Notes under the pieces: generated by a model | Told to the model about the DNA's origin: nothing | What the model saw: only the letters and a program-made list of their open reading frames with translations | Database searches by the model: none | Program-made: the position numbers and the translations under genes | Shown: positions 1 through 8,241 of the stretch, piece after piece | How the letters are laid out: each line of letters opens with the position of its first letter | Numbering within the stretch: the first letter of the stretch is position 1 | Origin: Limnoraphis robusta CS-951 | GTDB taxonomy: Bacteria; Cyanobacteriota; Cyanobacteriia; Cyanobacteriales; Microcoleaceae | Reading direction: 5' to 3' | DNA: 21,669 nucleotides | Assembly (NCBI RefSeq): GCF_000972705.2 | Contig: NZ_LATL02000237.1 | Coordinates: 1 to 21,669, forward strand

Positions 1-328
1 AAGGGGGGCAGGGGGGATATAGAATGATGCTCAATTTCTCTACCTTACCAATTAAAACTATTTTCGCAATAATAAATAACTTCAATAAATCACCCCCCTT
101 AAAAAGGGGGGCAGGGGGGATATAGAATGATGCTCAATTTCTCTACCTTACCAATTAAAACTATTTTCGCAATAATAAATAACTTCAATAAATCACCCCC
201 CTTAAAAAGGGGGGCAGGGGGGATATAGAATGATGCTCAATTTCTCTACCTTACCAATTAAAACTATTTTCGCAATAATAAATAACTTCAATAAATCACC
301 CCCCTTAAAAAGGGGGGCAGGGGGGATC
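1..328. repeat. Tandem array of three 103-bp repeat units
   Basis: Three essentially identical units with an exact 103-bp period: the C after the first G run falls at 9, 112, 215 and 318. Each unit has a palindrome (CCCCCCTT-AAA-AAGGGGGG), a second G run (CAGGGGGGAT) and an AT-rich spacer. The first unit is cut by the window edge. Near-identity suggests recent amplification or homogenisation. Each unit also contains an ATGATG just after the G run, in the position of the start codon of the gene at 475. Confidence 0.95.
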
Positions 329-474
329 TCTAATGATGAAACTCAATACCAGTGACTTTCATTTGACAATTGCCTGAAATTGTTCTATCGTAAAAATTAC
401 AACTATTTTATCAATAACAAACAGTAACCTTAAAAAATCACCCCCCTTTTTAAGGGGGGCAGGGGGGATCTATA
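329..474 (+). repeat. Repeat unit carrying a copy of the 5' end of the DUF559 gene
   Basis: This unit is 142 bp from G run to G run instead of 103. Positions 333-364 match 475-506, the first 32 bp of the downstream endonuclease gene, with one mismatch. The sequence then jumps at 365 to a tail matching 953 onward (GACAATTGCCTGAAATTG against GACAATTCCCTGAAATTG). It therefore looks like a gene-bearing unit that lost the 446 bp equivalent to 507-952. The palindrome at 441-459 and the G run at 462-467 end the unit and lie directly before the ATG at 475. Confidence 0.85.
441..470. repeat. Left inverted end of the DUF559 element, supplying the RBS
   Basis: A CCCCCCTT-TTT-AAGGGGGG palindrome followed by CAGGGGGGATC. 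It matches, in reverse complement, the sequence at 837-867 downstream of the gene. The A+G run at 461-467 lies 7 nt before the ATG at 475, so the repeat itself probably supplies the ribosome binding site, though the match to AGGAGG is loose. Confidence 0.8.
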
Positions 475-858
475 ATGACGAAACTCAATACCAGTGACTT
501 TCATTTACCCTACGATCGCAACTTAGTAGCAAGAGCAAAAGAACTGCGAAAAAACATGACCGCAGCCGAAAAAAAGCTGTGGTATGGATACTTAAGAACG
601 TTTAAATTTAGAATATTACGACAACGACCAATCGCTCATTTTATTGTTGATTTTTATTGTCCTCATCTCAAGCTGGTGATTGAAATTGATGGCGAAAGTC
701 ATTTTACTAAGGAGGGAAAAGATTCTGACAGCGAAAGAACTTCTATATTAAAAGGCTATGGGTTGAGGGTTATTCGCTTTACAAATCAACAGGTTTTGTT
801 TGAGTTTGAGGGTGTTTGTCAAGTGATTAAGGGTTTGATCCCCCCTAGCCCCCCTTAA
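475..858 (+). CDS. DUF559-family (Vsr-like, PD-(D/E)XK) endonuclease-domain protein
   Basis: A 127-residue protein with the full DUF559 signature. It has the N-terminal helix ELRKNMTAAEKKLW (23-36), then RQRPI (49-53), VDFYC (58-62) and the core IEIDGESH (69-76). Residues D59, E70, D72 and H76 are the expected metal and catalytic positions of this Vsr-related fold. The family is annotated as endonuclease-like; its substrate is not established. The length is normal for the family and no lesion is visible, so it is probably functional. Both ends lie in repeats: the RBS is in the upstream palindrome, and the last residues (LIPPSPP) and TAA stop are encoded by the inverted copy at 837-867. This is more like the cargo or motor of a repeat element than an ordinary chromosomal gene. 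A role in spreading the flanking repeats is inference. Confidence 0.85.
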   Translation: MTKLNTSDFHLPYDRNLVARAKELRKNMTAAEKKLWYGYLRTFKFRILRQRPIAHFIVDFYCPHLKLVIEIDGESHFTKEGKDSDSERTSILKGYGLRVIRFTNQQVLFEFEGVCQVIKGLIPPSPP

Positions 859-867
859 AAAGGGGGG
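837..867. repeat. Right inverted end of the DUF559 element
   Basis: GATCCCCCCTAGCCCCCC followed by TTAAAAAGGGGGG is the reverse complement of the block at 441-470, differing only around the CTA/CA between the two runs. It encodes the last residues and stop codon of the DUF559 gene. Confidence 0.8.
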
Positions 868-898
868 AATGAAAAAAAAGGGAATTGTATTAGGAATG

Positions 899-940
899 GT
901 TTTCATCCCCCCTAGCCCCCCTTAAGAAGGGCGGAATGGA
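899..940. repeat. Second, degenerate copy of the right inverted end
   Basis: CCCCCCTAGCCCCCC recurs at 906-920 followed by TTAAGAAGGGCGG, a slightly decayed copy of 840-867. The A-rich stretches that follow (GGAATGGAAAAAAAG against GGAATGAAAAAAAAG) are also duplicated, so the two copies arose as a short direct duplication. Confidence 0.75.
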
Positions 941-1262
941 AAAAAAGGGGGAGACAATTCCCTGAAATTGTTCTATCTTAAAAATTACAACTATTTTCGC
1001 AATAATAAATAACTTCAAAAAATCACCCCCCTTTTTAAGGGGGGCAGGGGGGATCTATAATGATGTCAATTGTTCTATCTTAAAAATTACAACTATTTTC
1101 GCAAGAATAGAAACAGTAACTTCAATCAATCACCCCCCTTTTTAAGGCAGGGGGGATCTATAATGATGTCAATTGTTCTCTCTTAAAAATTACAACTATT
1201 TTCGCAATAACAAACAGTAACCTCAAAAAATCACCCCCCTTTTTAAGGGGGGCAGGGGGGAT
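941..1262. repeat. Three further 103-105-bp repeat units after the DUF559 gene
   Basis: The common tail starts near 953, and the G-run/GATC junctions recur at 1053, 1156 and 1261 (periods 103 and 105). Palindromes are CCCCCCTTTTTAAGGGGGG at 1026-1044 and 1235-1252. The middle copy has lost four Gs and reads AAGGCAGGGGGG. After each junction the sequence reads ATAATGATGTCAATTG, so each unit keeps a vestigial start codon that is closed by a stop a few codons later. The last unit ends about 27 bp before the stop of the convergent kinase gene. Confidence 0.9.
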
Positions 1263-1288
1263 CTATAATAATGATAAATTGTTGTATT

Positions 1289-2734
1289 TTACAGGTTACA
1301 ATTTCCTACGCGAGAAAATAATCGACCAAACCGATCAGCGTAAAATCTTCCCTCCCATAAACATTCCCGTAGGGGGAAATGTCCCTGGGGAACAAAAGAA
1401 ATATTGCTCAGATTATTATAAGATAACCACTGTTTATTTTGTCTCCATCCTACTTTGTCGCCAAAATCTTCAAAGGCTTTTTGGTTGTATTTTCCTAACT
1501 TGTTTCCTGTATCCAGATAAATCTGTTTCTGAACAGTCAAGCCAAAACGTCCATCACTATATTTAATCCAAAGGTTGTTAATAATACCAAGGTCTTCGCA
1601 GGGTAATTTTTCAATCTCTGAAAAGTGCAAGTTGCGATTTATTCCAGCAGCCTCCCGCAGTCGTTTAGCCGTTTCTTCGTCCGCATATTCCCACTGTTTT
1701 TGACTCAACAAATATTCGAGTAAAGTATAATCTACTCCTTTAGCTGAAACTACTTTTATTAACTGTGTTGGGGGCGGTGGCGGTGGCGCTGCAATTACTT
1801 TTGTTAACGATGTTGGGGGTGGTGGAGGCGGAGGTATGCGAAGGATTTTGGAAGGTGCAGCTTGAGATGAAATTGCATTCACAATTTCCCCAACAGACTG
1901 ATAGCGTTTTTTCATCGCCTGCTGTAACATCTTATCTAACACTTCGCCCAATTTTTGATTAATAGGATTGGTTAAATAATCTCGCCAAACCCATTCTCCC
2001 TCGCTCACATCGTACAATTGAAAGGGTTCAACTTGGGTTAACAGATGAATACAAGTCACCCCCAAACTGTAAATATCACTGCTAAAATTGGCTTTTCCTA
2101 AAGCTTGTTCTGGTGCCGCATATCCAGCAGAACCGATGGTTGTTCCGGTGACGGCTAAGGCGGTACGAGTCGCCAATTTCGCCGCTCCGAAATCGACTAA
2201 AAACAGTTGGTGATCTGAAGCTCGATAAATCAGGTTTTCCGGCTTTATATCCCGATGAATCACTTGATTTTGGTGAACAAAATATAAGACAGGAAGTAAT
2301 TTTTTCAGCAGTTGTAAAATTTGAGTCTCGTTAAAGGTTCCCGACTCGTCTAACTCTTGTTGCAGGTTTTTCCCTTGAATATATTCTTGAACTAAATACT
2401 GACGTTTATCTTGGGTAAAATAGGCGTAAAGTTCTGGAATTTGCGGGTGTTTTCCCAACTCATCCAAACGAACTGCTTCCTGTTCAAAAAGTTGTTTGGC
2501 TTTCTCTACGGTTTCCGTTCCCTGTGCTTGCGGAAAAAACTGTTTGATCACACAAAAGGGTTTTGAGGGTTTGAACTCGTCTATCGCTTTGAAGGTGCGA
2601 CCAAACCCGCCTTGACCGATAATTTCTACTGCTCGATAACGTTCGGCTAATAGTAATTTTACACCACAACGCTGACAAAATAGAGTGTTTGGCTGGTTAT
2701 TAAACAAGCAGTCAGGATTCAAACATTGGCTCAT
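1289..2734 (-). CDS. Ser/Thr protein kinase with zinc ribbon and C-terminal GUN4 domain
   Basis: A 481-residue protein read from the ATG at 2734, preceded by a good SD (GGAG). A TTG 15 bp upstream is less likely. The order is: zinc-ribbon-like Cys4 cluster (C4, C9, C20, C23); Hanks-type kinase domain with glycine loop GQGGFG (40-45), catalytic K64, HRD (160-162), DFG (181-183) and APE (207-209); two proline runs (about 301-322); and a GUN4-like domain (about 332-481) with the PCEDL, WIKYSDGRFG and DRVGW-type motifs (here DKVGW). All kinase motifs are intact, so activity is likely. GUN4 domains bind porphyrins in the chlorophyll-synthesis protein GUN4. Whether this one does is unknown, but tetrapyrrole-responsive phosphorylation is a reasonable inference. 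There is no transmembrane segment, so it is probably cytosolic. It stands alone, converging on the repeat island. Confidence 0.9.
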   Translation of the reverse strand: MSQCLNPDCLFNNQPNTLFCQRCGVKLLLAERYRAVEIIGQGGFGRTFKAIDEFKPSKPFCVIKQFFPQAQGTETVEKAKQLFEQEAVRLDELGKHPQIPELYAYFTQDKRQYLVQEYIQGKNLQQELDESGTFNETQILQLLKKLLPVLYFVHQNQVIHRDIKPENLIYRASDHQLFLVDFGAAKLATRTALAVTGTTIGSAGYAAPEQALGKANFSSDIYSLGVTCIHLLTQVEPFQLYDVSEGEWVWRDYLTNPINQKLGEVLDKMLQQAMKKRYQSVGEIVNAISSQAAPSKILRIPPPPPPPTSLTKVIAAPPPPPPTQLIKVVSAKGVDYTLLEYLLSQKQWEYADEETAKRLREAAGINRNLHFSEIEKLPCEDLGIINNLWIKYSDGRFGLTVQKQIYLDTGNKLGKYNQKAFEDFGDKVGWRQNKQWLSYNNLSNISFVPQGHFPLRECLWEGRFYADRFGRLFSRVGNCNL

Positions 2735-2838
2735 CCCAGGCGACTCCAAGCAGTTCTATTTTCCTATTTTAGATCGGTTTTTGCTAGGAATTTTAACAAA
2801 TTTTTTTGGTGTTTCAGAGTTGAATAATTTATGCTAAT

Positions 2839-3400
2839 TTGTCAACCTCAGCTACAAGCGATCAAGTTTTTGGTGGCGACGGGTTAGATTTAGTTTTTGG
2901 GAATCAGTCTGAGGATACTCTCGATGGGGGTAATGATAATGATAGTCTATTTGGCGGTCAGGGAAATGATAGTCTAGCTGGAAATTTGGGTGATGATTGG
3001 TTGTTTGGAGATGGCGGGAATGATACTTTGTTTGGGGGAAATGGTAATGATAAATTTGTCTTCAAGCCCGGAGAGGGAACAGATATTATTATTAATTACA
3101 GTGCAGGTGATATAGCAGAAATCAGGAGACAGGAGACAGGAGACAGAATTGAAACCTTTATCATAAAAGGATTTGACAGAAAAACAGTGTCCTAATCAAC
3201 TCTTTCTCTGCTATAGTATTGTTTTTGATGCTAGCGATGGAATTACTGCGGGTAGTGTAACGCTTGTGGATGGAACGGGTGCTAATAATGGTAGTTTGTT
3301 AATTAATTTGATTTCAACGGGTGAAACGCTGGCGATATTACAAACGACTTCGGTTGCAGAATTTAATAGTATTGGTTTAATTGAAGTTCTAGAAATCTAA
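2839..3400 (+). pseudogene. RTX (haemolysin-type Ca-binding repeat) protein, disrupted
   Basis: The first part (2839-3195) encodes GGxGxD nonapeptides such as GGNDNDSLFGGQGNDS and ends in FKPGEGTDIIINYSAGD. The reading frame then enters foreign sequence and stops at 3195. The rest of the protein (IVFDASDGITAG to the TAA at 3398-3400) is in the next frame. Removing 3113-3215 (103 bp) joins GGTGATA to GTATTG and restores a continuous YSAGDSIVFDASDG reading. The 5' end is also poor: only a TTG at 2839 without SD, while the ATG at 2831 is out of frame, so a second small indel is possible. RTX proteins are normally secreted by type I systems and bind calcium. Without the insertion this would be a short secreted repeat protein of about 150 residues; it now looks inactive. 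Confidence 0.8.
3113..3215. mobile_element. Miniature element (TATAGC family, TA-flanked) inside the RTX gene
   Basis: A 103-bp insertion. With the flanking TA dinucleotides (3111-3112 and 3214-3215) the ends read TATAGCAGAAA and TTTCTCTGCTATA, an 8-9-bp terminal inverted repeat with TA target duplication. This is the pattern of IS630/Tc1-mariner-related MITEs. Internally it holds three tandem copies of CAGGAGA (3123-3146), a heptamer common in cyanobacteria. No transposase fits in it. The restored reading frame of the host gene confirms the boundaries. Confidence 0.75.
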
Positions 3401-3416
3401 TTTATCTTAAAAACCT

Positions 3417-3469
3417 CTGCAAGAAACCGGGTTTTTGGAACTAATCTCTGTCTGAAAACCTGGTTTCTC
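3417..3469. repeat. Hairpin repeat, intact copy
   Basis: AGAAACCGGGTTTT pairs with AAAACCTGGTTTCT (14 bp with one G-T wobble) around a loop containing GGAACTAATCTCTGTCTG. It lies just after the RTX pseudogene and may act as a transcription barrier, but no T tract follows. Its loop is the uninterrupted reference for the split copy downstream. Confidence 0.85.
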
Positions 3470-3484
3470 AAAGATTAAAAACCC

Positions 3485-3683
3485 CTCCAAGAAACCGGGT
3501 TTTTGGAACTAATATTATGTCCGGTTGATTAATTCTGTTATGGGGTGGGGCGGGTTTATCTCAATCTCGGAGTAGTGCTAAAGATATTGTAGAACCCGCC
3601 CCTACAGAATCATTATTGATTAGTCGGACATGATATAATCTCTGTCTGAAAACCCGATGCGCGAGAAAGTTACCGGGTTTTTA
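3485..3683. repeat. Second copy of the hairpin repeat, split by an insertion
   Basis: The left arm (AAGAAACCGGGTTTTTGGAA) starts at 3489. The loop is interrupted after TAAT at 3510-3513 and resumes with TAATCTCTGTCTGAAAACCC at 3636. The right arm is rearranged and runs to about 3683, overlapping the stop codon of the HAD gene. Confidence 0.8.
3514..3635. mobile_element. 122-bp MITE-like element with TAAT target duplication
   Basis: Flanked by TAAT on both sides (3510-3513, 3636-3639), with imperfect terminal inverted repeats: ATGTCCGGTTGATTAATTCTGT-type at the left and its inverse (ACAGAATC...TGATTAGTCGGACAT) at the right. A second internal pair, GGGGCGGGTT and AACCCGCCCC, extends the fold. 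The intact copy at 3417-3469 shows the empty site. There is no coding capacity, so it needs a transposase encoded elsewhere. Confidence 0.8.
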
Positions 3684-4460
3684 GGGTGTATTTTTGGTGA
3701 GTAATTCTGCGAGTTCACAAAATCCATTTACTTCTTCAGTTGTGGTTACATAAGCGGGTTTATAATTGAGATATTCGGTATAGTGTAAAATATTGGCAAC
3801 ACCGACGGAATGCGGGAATTTGTCCGGGTTAAATAGGCTTTCATCGTTGGGACTATCCCCAACAGTTAAAATATTTTCGGTTGAGAGTTTCGGGAAATAT
3901 TGTGATAAAACTTTCAGTAATCCAGTGGCTTTATCTTGGCTTTTGAGTTTAATATGACATTGAACGGTACTATAGGTAAAACCCCAGTCTTTTTCGTGAC
4001 AAATCTCAGCTAAAATTTGCAGTTGAGATGAACTTAATCCTTCAACATCAAACGTCCAGTCGGTGAGGCGAAAGCGGTTATCTGTTGATTCTTTGAGATG
4101 GGGAAATTGGGATTTTAAACTGTTAAAAACTTCGGCTAATTGTTGGCGATGTTGACTAATTTCAGAAAGAGAAACCAACAATTCAGGAGAATCATTTTTA
4201 CTCGAATAAAACAGTCCGCCATTTTCTGCGATCGCCCCGGAAACCGGAAGATAATTGTTTAACGCTTGTACCCATCCTGCTGATCGACCTGTAATTAAGA
4301 TTAGCTCAATTCCGGCTTGAGTTAATGTTTCGATAGCCGAGATTAATTTTGGGGTAAATTTTCCTTGTTGGGTGAGGGTTCCATCGACATCACTAGCGAT
4401 CAGACGGATTTTTTGAGCCTGTGTTTTGCCGATCGCCGTTTGAAAGGGTTCGAGAGTCAT
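3681..4460 (-). CDS. HAD-superfamily phosphatase, Cof/SPP-like (HAD-IIB)
   Basis: A 259-residue protein from the ATG at 4460. The longer frame to 4517 starts with TTG and has an unconvincing N-terminus. All four HAD motifs are present: motif I DVDGT (D24, D26), motif II ITGRS (T57), motif III K177 (DKATG) and motif IV GDSPNDE (D202, D206). The large cap between motifs II and III is of the C2B type found in sucrose-phosphate, mannosyl-phosphoglycerate and Cof sugar phosphatases. The likely reaction is hydrolysis of a small phosphorylated metabolite, probably a sugar phosphate; the substrate cannot be read from sequence. It starts 88 bp after the atpC stop, on the same strand, and may share its transcript. 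The SD is weak. The stop codon lies in the edge of a dispersed repeat, so the extreme C-terminus may be repeat-derived. Confidence 0.85.
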   Translation of the reverse strand: MTLEPFQTAIGKTQAQKIRLIASDVDGTLTQQGKFTPKLISAIETLTQAGIELILITGRSAGWVQALNNYLPVSGAIAENGGLFYSSKNDSPELLVSLSEISQHRQQLAEVFNSLKSQFPHLKESTDNRFRLTDWTFDVEGLSSSQLQILAEICHEKDWGFTYSTVQCHIKLKSQDKATGLLKVLSQYFPKLSTENILTVGDSPNDESLFNPDKFPHSVGVANILHYTEYLNYKPAYVTTTEEVNGFCELAELLTKNTP

Positions 4461-4548
4461 ACCGTTAAGCGATAATATGCAGATGATCAGTCCTCGGTCA
4501 ATTCTCCAGCTTCCCAAGGACTAATCACTCAATTGATGTGATGTGGGT

Positions 4549-4962
4549 CTATTCCACCATTCCGCCTGCGGCTTGAAAACGCGCTCTAGCTCGTTTCAGC
4601 GCATTTTTAGCTTTGATTTTGTCTTGGTCGCTACCAGTGGTTTCTACTTTTTCCAAGTTCGCTTTTGCTTCAGTATAAGCAGTCTGAGCTAGACTTTTAT
4701 CAATGGATTGACCCCGTTCGGCTCCATTGACTAAAATAGTGACTTCATTTTCTTCAACTTCAGCGAATCCTCCAAGCAGGGCAATCGGAACCCATTCCGA
4801 CTTAGAACGAACTCGCATCACTCCAATATCGAGAGCCGTCATCATGGGTGCGTGTCCAGTGAGGACACCGAGTTGACCTGTTGTGCTAGGAAGAATCACT
4901 TCATCAGCTTTATCGTCCCAAACGGTTTTATCTGGGGCAATTACACGCACGTTAAGTGTCAT
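4549..4962 (-). CDS. atpC: F1F0 ATP synthase epsilon subunit
   Basis: A 137-residue protein of normal length. The N-terminal beta sandwich carries the family motifs LPSTTGQLGVLTGHAP (about 25-40) and GGFAEVEENEVTILV (about 64-78). The two-helix C-terminal domain ends in NALKRARARFQAAG. Epsilon belongs to the central stalk of the thylakoid/plasma-membrane ATP synthase and regulates ATP hydrolysis. It follows atpB by 125 bp in the usual cyanobacterial order. No strong SD is visible before the ATG at 4962. Confidence 0.97.
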   Translation of the reverse strand: MTLNVRVIAPDKTVWDDKADEVILPSTTGQLGVLTGHAPMMTALDIGVMRVRSKSEWVPIALLGGFAEVEENEVTILVNGAERGQSIDKSLAQTAYTEAKANLEKVETTGSDQDKIKAKNALKRARARFQAAGGMVE

Positions 4963-5087
4963 TTGTCAAGTCTAAATAGATAGGGGTTCGTTATGTTTCG
5001 GCAAGAAGAGACAGAGCAAGAAGAAACTGGAAATCAAGCGGTCATAATTCCATGCTGATTTCCGATTCCCATTTGCCCTTAACTCTT
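4963..5087 (-). other. atpB-atpC intergenic spacer with stem-loop
   Basis: A 125-bp noncoding spacer. GGAAATCA (near 5030) and TGATTTCC (near 5056) pair across a loop and could form a stem-loop in the atp mRNA. There is no T tract, so this is more likely a processing or stability element than a terminator. Confidence 0.4.
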
Positions 5088-6728
<1,641 letters not shown>

Positions 6729-7043
6729 CTAGGGGATGGAATCGTAGGAGGTTGGAGGCGTTTGTTCGACGGCGGAGGGAAGATTTTTTACCCGTCGAAT
6801 GGGTAAATTGGCAATTAAGGCTGTCGCCCGTTGATCGCTTTCTAAACCAAACTCAGAATCATCGGTGTCAATTTCGACATAGCGAGATAACACTTCTAAA
6901 ATTTCTTTACGCATTGCTTCGACTAGCTCGGGAGTTAGATCAGCGCGATCATGAGCCAGAACAAATTTGAGGCGACGTTTGACATCATCGCGACTATTAG
7001 TACCGCGTGGAAAAAGCCGTTCCAGGAGTTCGTTGAGTTTCAT
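6729..7043 (-). CDS. minE: Cell division topological specificity factor MinE
   Basis: A 104-residue protein. The N-terminal segment LLERLFPRG is the membrane-targeting/MinD-contact region, followed by the conserved [29 protein letters not shown] block, then VLSRYVEID and the dimerisation domain. The C-terminal tail (about 80-104, [20 protein letters not shown]) is longer than in the 88-residue E. coli protein. MinE stimulates MinD ATPase and confines MinC activity away from midcell. It is the last gene of minC-minD-minE, 180 bp after minD. Confidence 0.96.
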   Translation of the reverse strand: MKLNELLERLFPRGTNSRDDVKRRLKFVLAHDRADLTPELVEAMRKEILEVLSRYVEIDTDDSEFGLESDQRATALIANLPIRRVKNLPSAVEQTPPTSYDSIP

Positions 7044-7223
7044 CGGATTTTCGATTCGTGTGGGATCGATGGCGGGTTGGGACTAGAGGCGGCACTCAGA
7101 GGGTAGGGTGATGTCAGGCGAGCCGTGATCGGTGATCTTTCAGCTTTTAAGTTTTCCCTTTGAACTGGGTGTGATTAGAGGTGATCAACAACAACTCGAC
7201 GTTGATCTCTAAAGCTGCCTCTA
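7044..7223. other. minD-minE spacer
   Basis: 180 bp without an ORF. It has several GATC-rich short palindromes (GTGATCGGTGATC) but no recognisable promoter or terminator. Confidence 0.4.
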
Positions 7224-8033
7224 CTAAAGAATTTTAGACGACAGCAGTCGGCGCAATCGAGTCAGGAATCCTTCTTGGCGGGGATTAAAATCGAGAAATT
7301 CAACTTTTTCTCCTTCTAGACGACGGCTAATATTGCTAAAGGCTTTCGCGGCTTGTGAGGGGGTTTCTGCCAGTACCAGAGGTTCTCCTTTGTTGGTGGA
7401 AACGATCACGCCTTCATCGTCAGGAACGACACCGACTAGGGGAATGGCGAGAATTTCTTCGACATCCTGGACAGACATCATTTCGTTCGACTGTACCATC
7501 AGGGGTCGAATCCGATTAATCAAGAGGCGAATGCGTTTGATATTATTGGCTTCTAGTAAACCAATCACCCGATCGGCATCTCGCACGGCTGAAATCTCGG
7601 GGGTGGTGACAATGATGGCTTCTTTGGCTGGGGAGATCGCATTTTGAAAGCCTTGTTCAATTCCAGCCGGACAGTCAATCAGAACGTAGTCATAGGATTT
7701 TTCTTCTAACATCCCGACTAATTGTTTCATCTGTTCGGGTGTAACTGCATCTTTCATGCGGTTTTGAGCGGCGGGTAACAGCACCAAATTCGGCTGTCGT
7801 TTATCTTTGACTAAGGCTTGTTCGAGACGACATTCTCCCGATAGCACTTCCAGAGCGGTGTAGACAATCCGATTTTCTAGACCTAACAGTAAGTCTAGAT
7901 TTCTCAAGCCAAAATCTGCATCAATCACGGCCACTTGACGTCCTTTTTGTGCCAAAGCCATGCCAATGTTGGCTGTAGAGGTAGTTTTGCCCACCCCTCC
8001 CTTTCCAGAGGTAATAACAATAATGCGACTCAT
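7224..8033 (-). CDS. minD: Septum site-determining ATPase MinD
   Basis: A 269-residue protein. The deviant Walker A motif SGKGGVGKTT (9-18) with signature lysine K11, the VIDADFGLRNLDLLLG block and DYVLIDCPAG (Walker B/switch II) define the MinD/ParA family. The C-terminal GFLTRLRRLLSSKIL (about 255-269) is an amphipathic membrane-targeting helix. MinD binds the membrane as an ATP dimer, recruits MinC and is released by MinE. The start MSRIIVITSG matches the family exactly. It lies between minC and minE on the same strand, with spacers of about 200 bp on each side, so the genes may not be tightly cotranscribed. Confidence 0.98.
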   Translation of the reverse strand: MSRIIVITSGKGGVGKTTSTANIGMALAQKGRQVAVIDADFGLRNLDLLLGLENRIVYTALEVLSGECRLEQALVKDKRQPNLVLLPAAQNRMKDAVTPEQMKQLVGMLEEKSYDYVLIDCPAGIEQGFQNAISPAKEAIIVTTPEISAVRDADRVIGLLEANNIKRIRLLINRIRPLMVQSNEMMSVQDVEEILAIPLVGVVPDDEGVIVSTNKGEPLVLAETPSQAAKAFSNISRRLEGEKVEFLDFNPRQEGFLTRLRRLLSSKIL

Positions 8034-8241
8034 GCTCGTTTTTTGTGTTAGCCGTTAGGGATATAAGAATATAAGAATAATCCTGATGTGGGCAGTCTAG
8101 GTGATCAGGGTGATACTGAAGAAACTTCCCGGCTCAGATGTTTTGAGTGGATCATGCCTGAGAATGTCTGAAAATGCAAGAGCCAGAGGTTTGACTTTTG
8201 CCGATCGCTTCGGTTTTTCCAGTTGGGGAAAAATGTTGTTC
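8034..8241. other. minC-minD spacer
   Basis: 208 bp without a supported gene; the plus-strand frame across it overlaps minC antisense and has no family match. I see no clear terminator or promoter. Confidence 0.4.

Noticed and set aside
24..334. Tandem 33-codon ORFs, each spanning one 103-bp repeat (ATGATGCTC to ATATAG)
   Set aside because: They arise because the repeat happens to be open in one frame; the product is low-complexity (PPLKRGAGG), the sister units carry stops after a few codons, and there is no other sign of coding.
1..470. CRISPR array at the left edge
   Set aside because: The whole 103-bp unit, including the part between palindromes, is repeated; there are no unique spacers and no cas genes.
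1279..1566. Plus-strand frame opposite the 3' end of the kinase gene
   Set aside because: It is antisense to the well-supported GUN4 domain and has no recognisable domain.
4461..4517. N-terminal extension of the HAD phosphatase from a TTG codon
   Set aside because: The extension has no resemblance to the family; the ATG at 4460 places motif I at the usual distance from the N-terminus.
7044..7223. Possible small RNA or tRNA in the minD-minE spacer
   Set aside because: GATC-rich short palindromes are present, but no cloverleaf, promoter or terminator can be supported.
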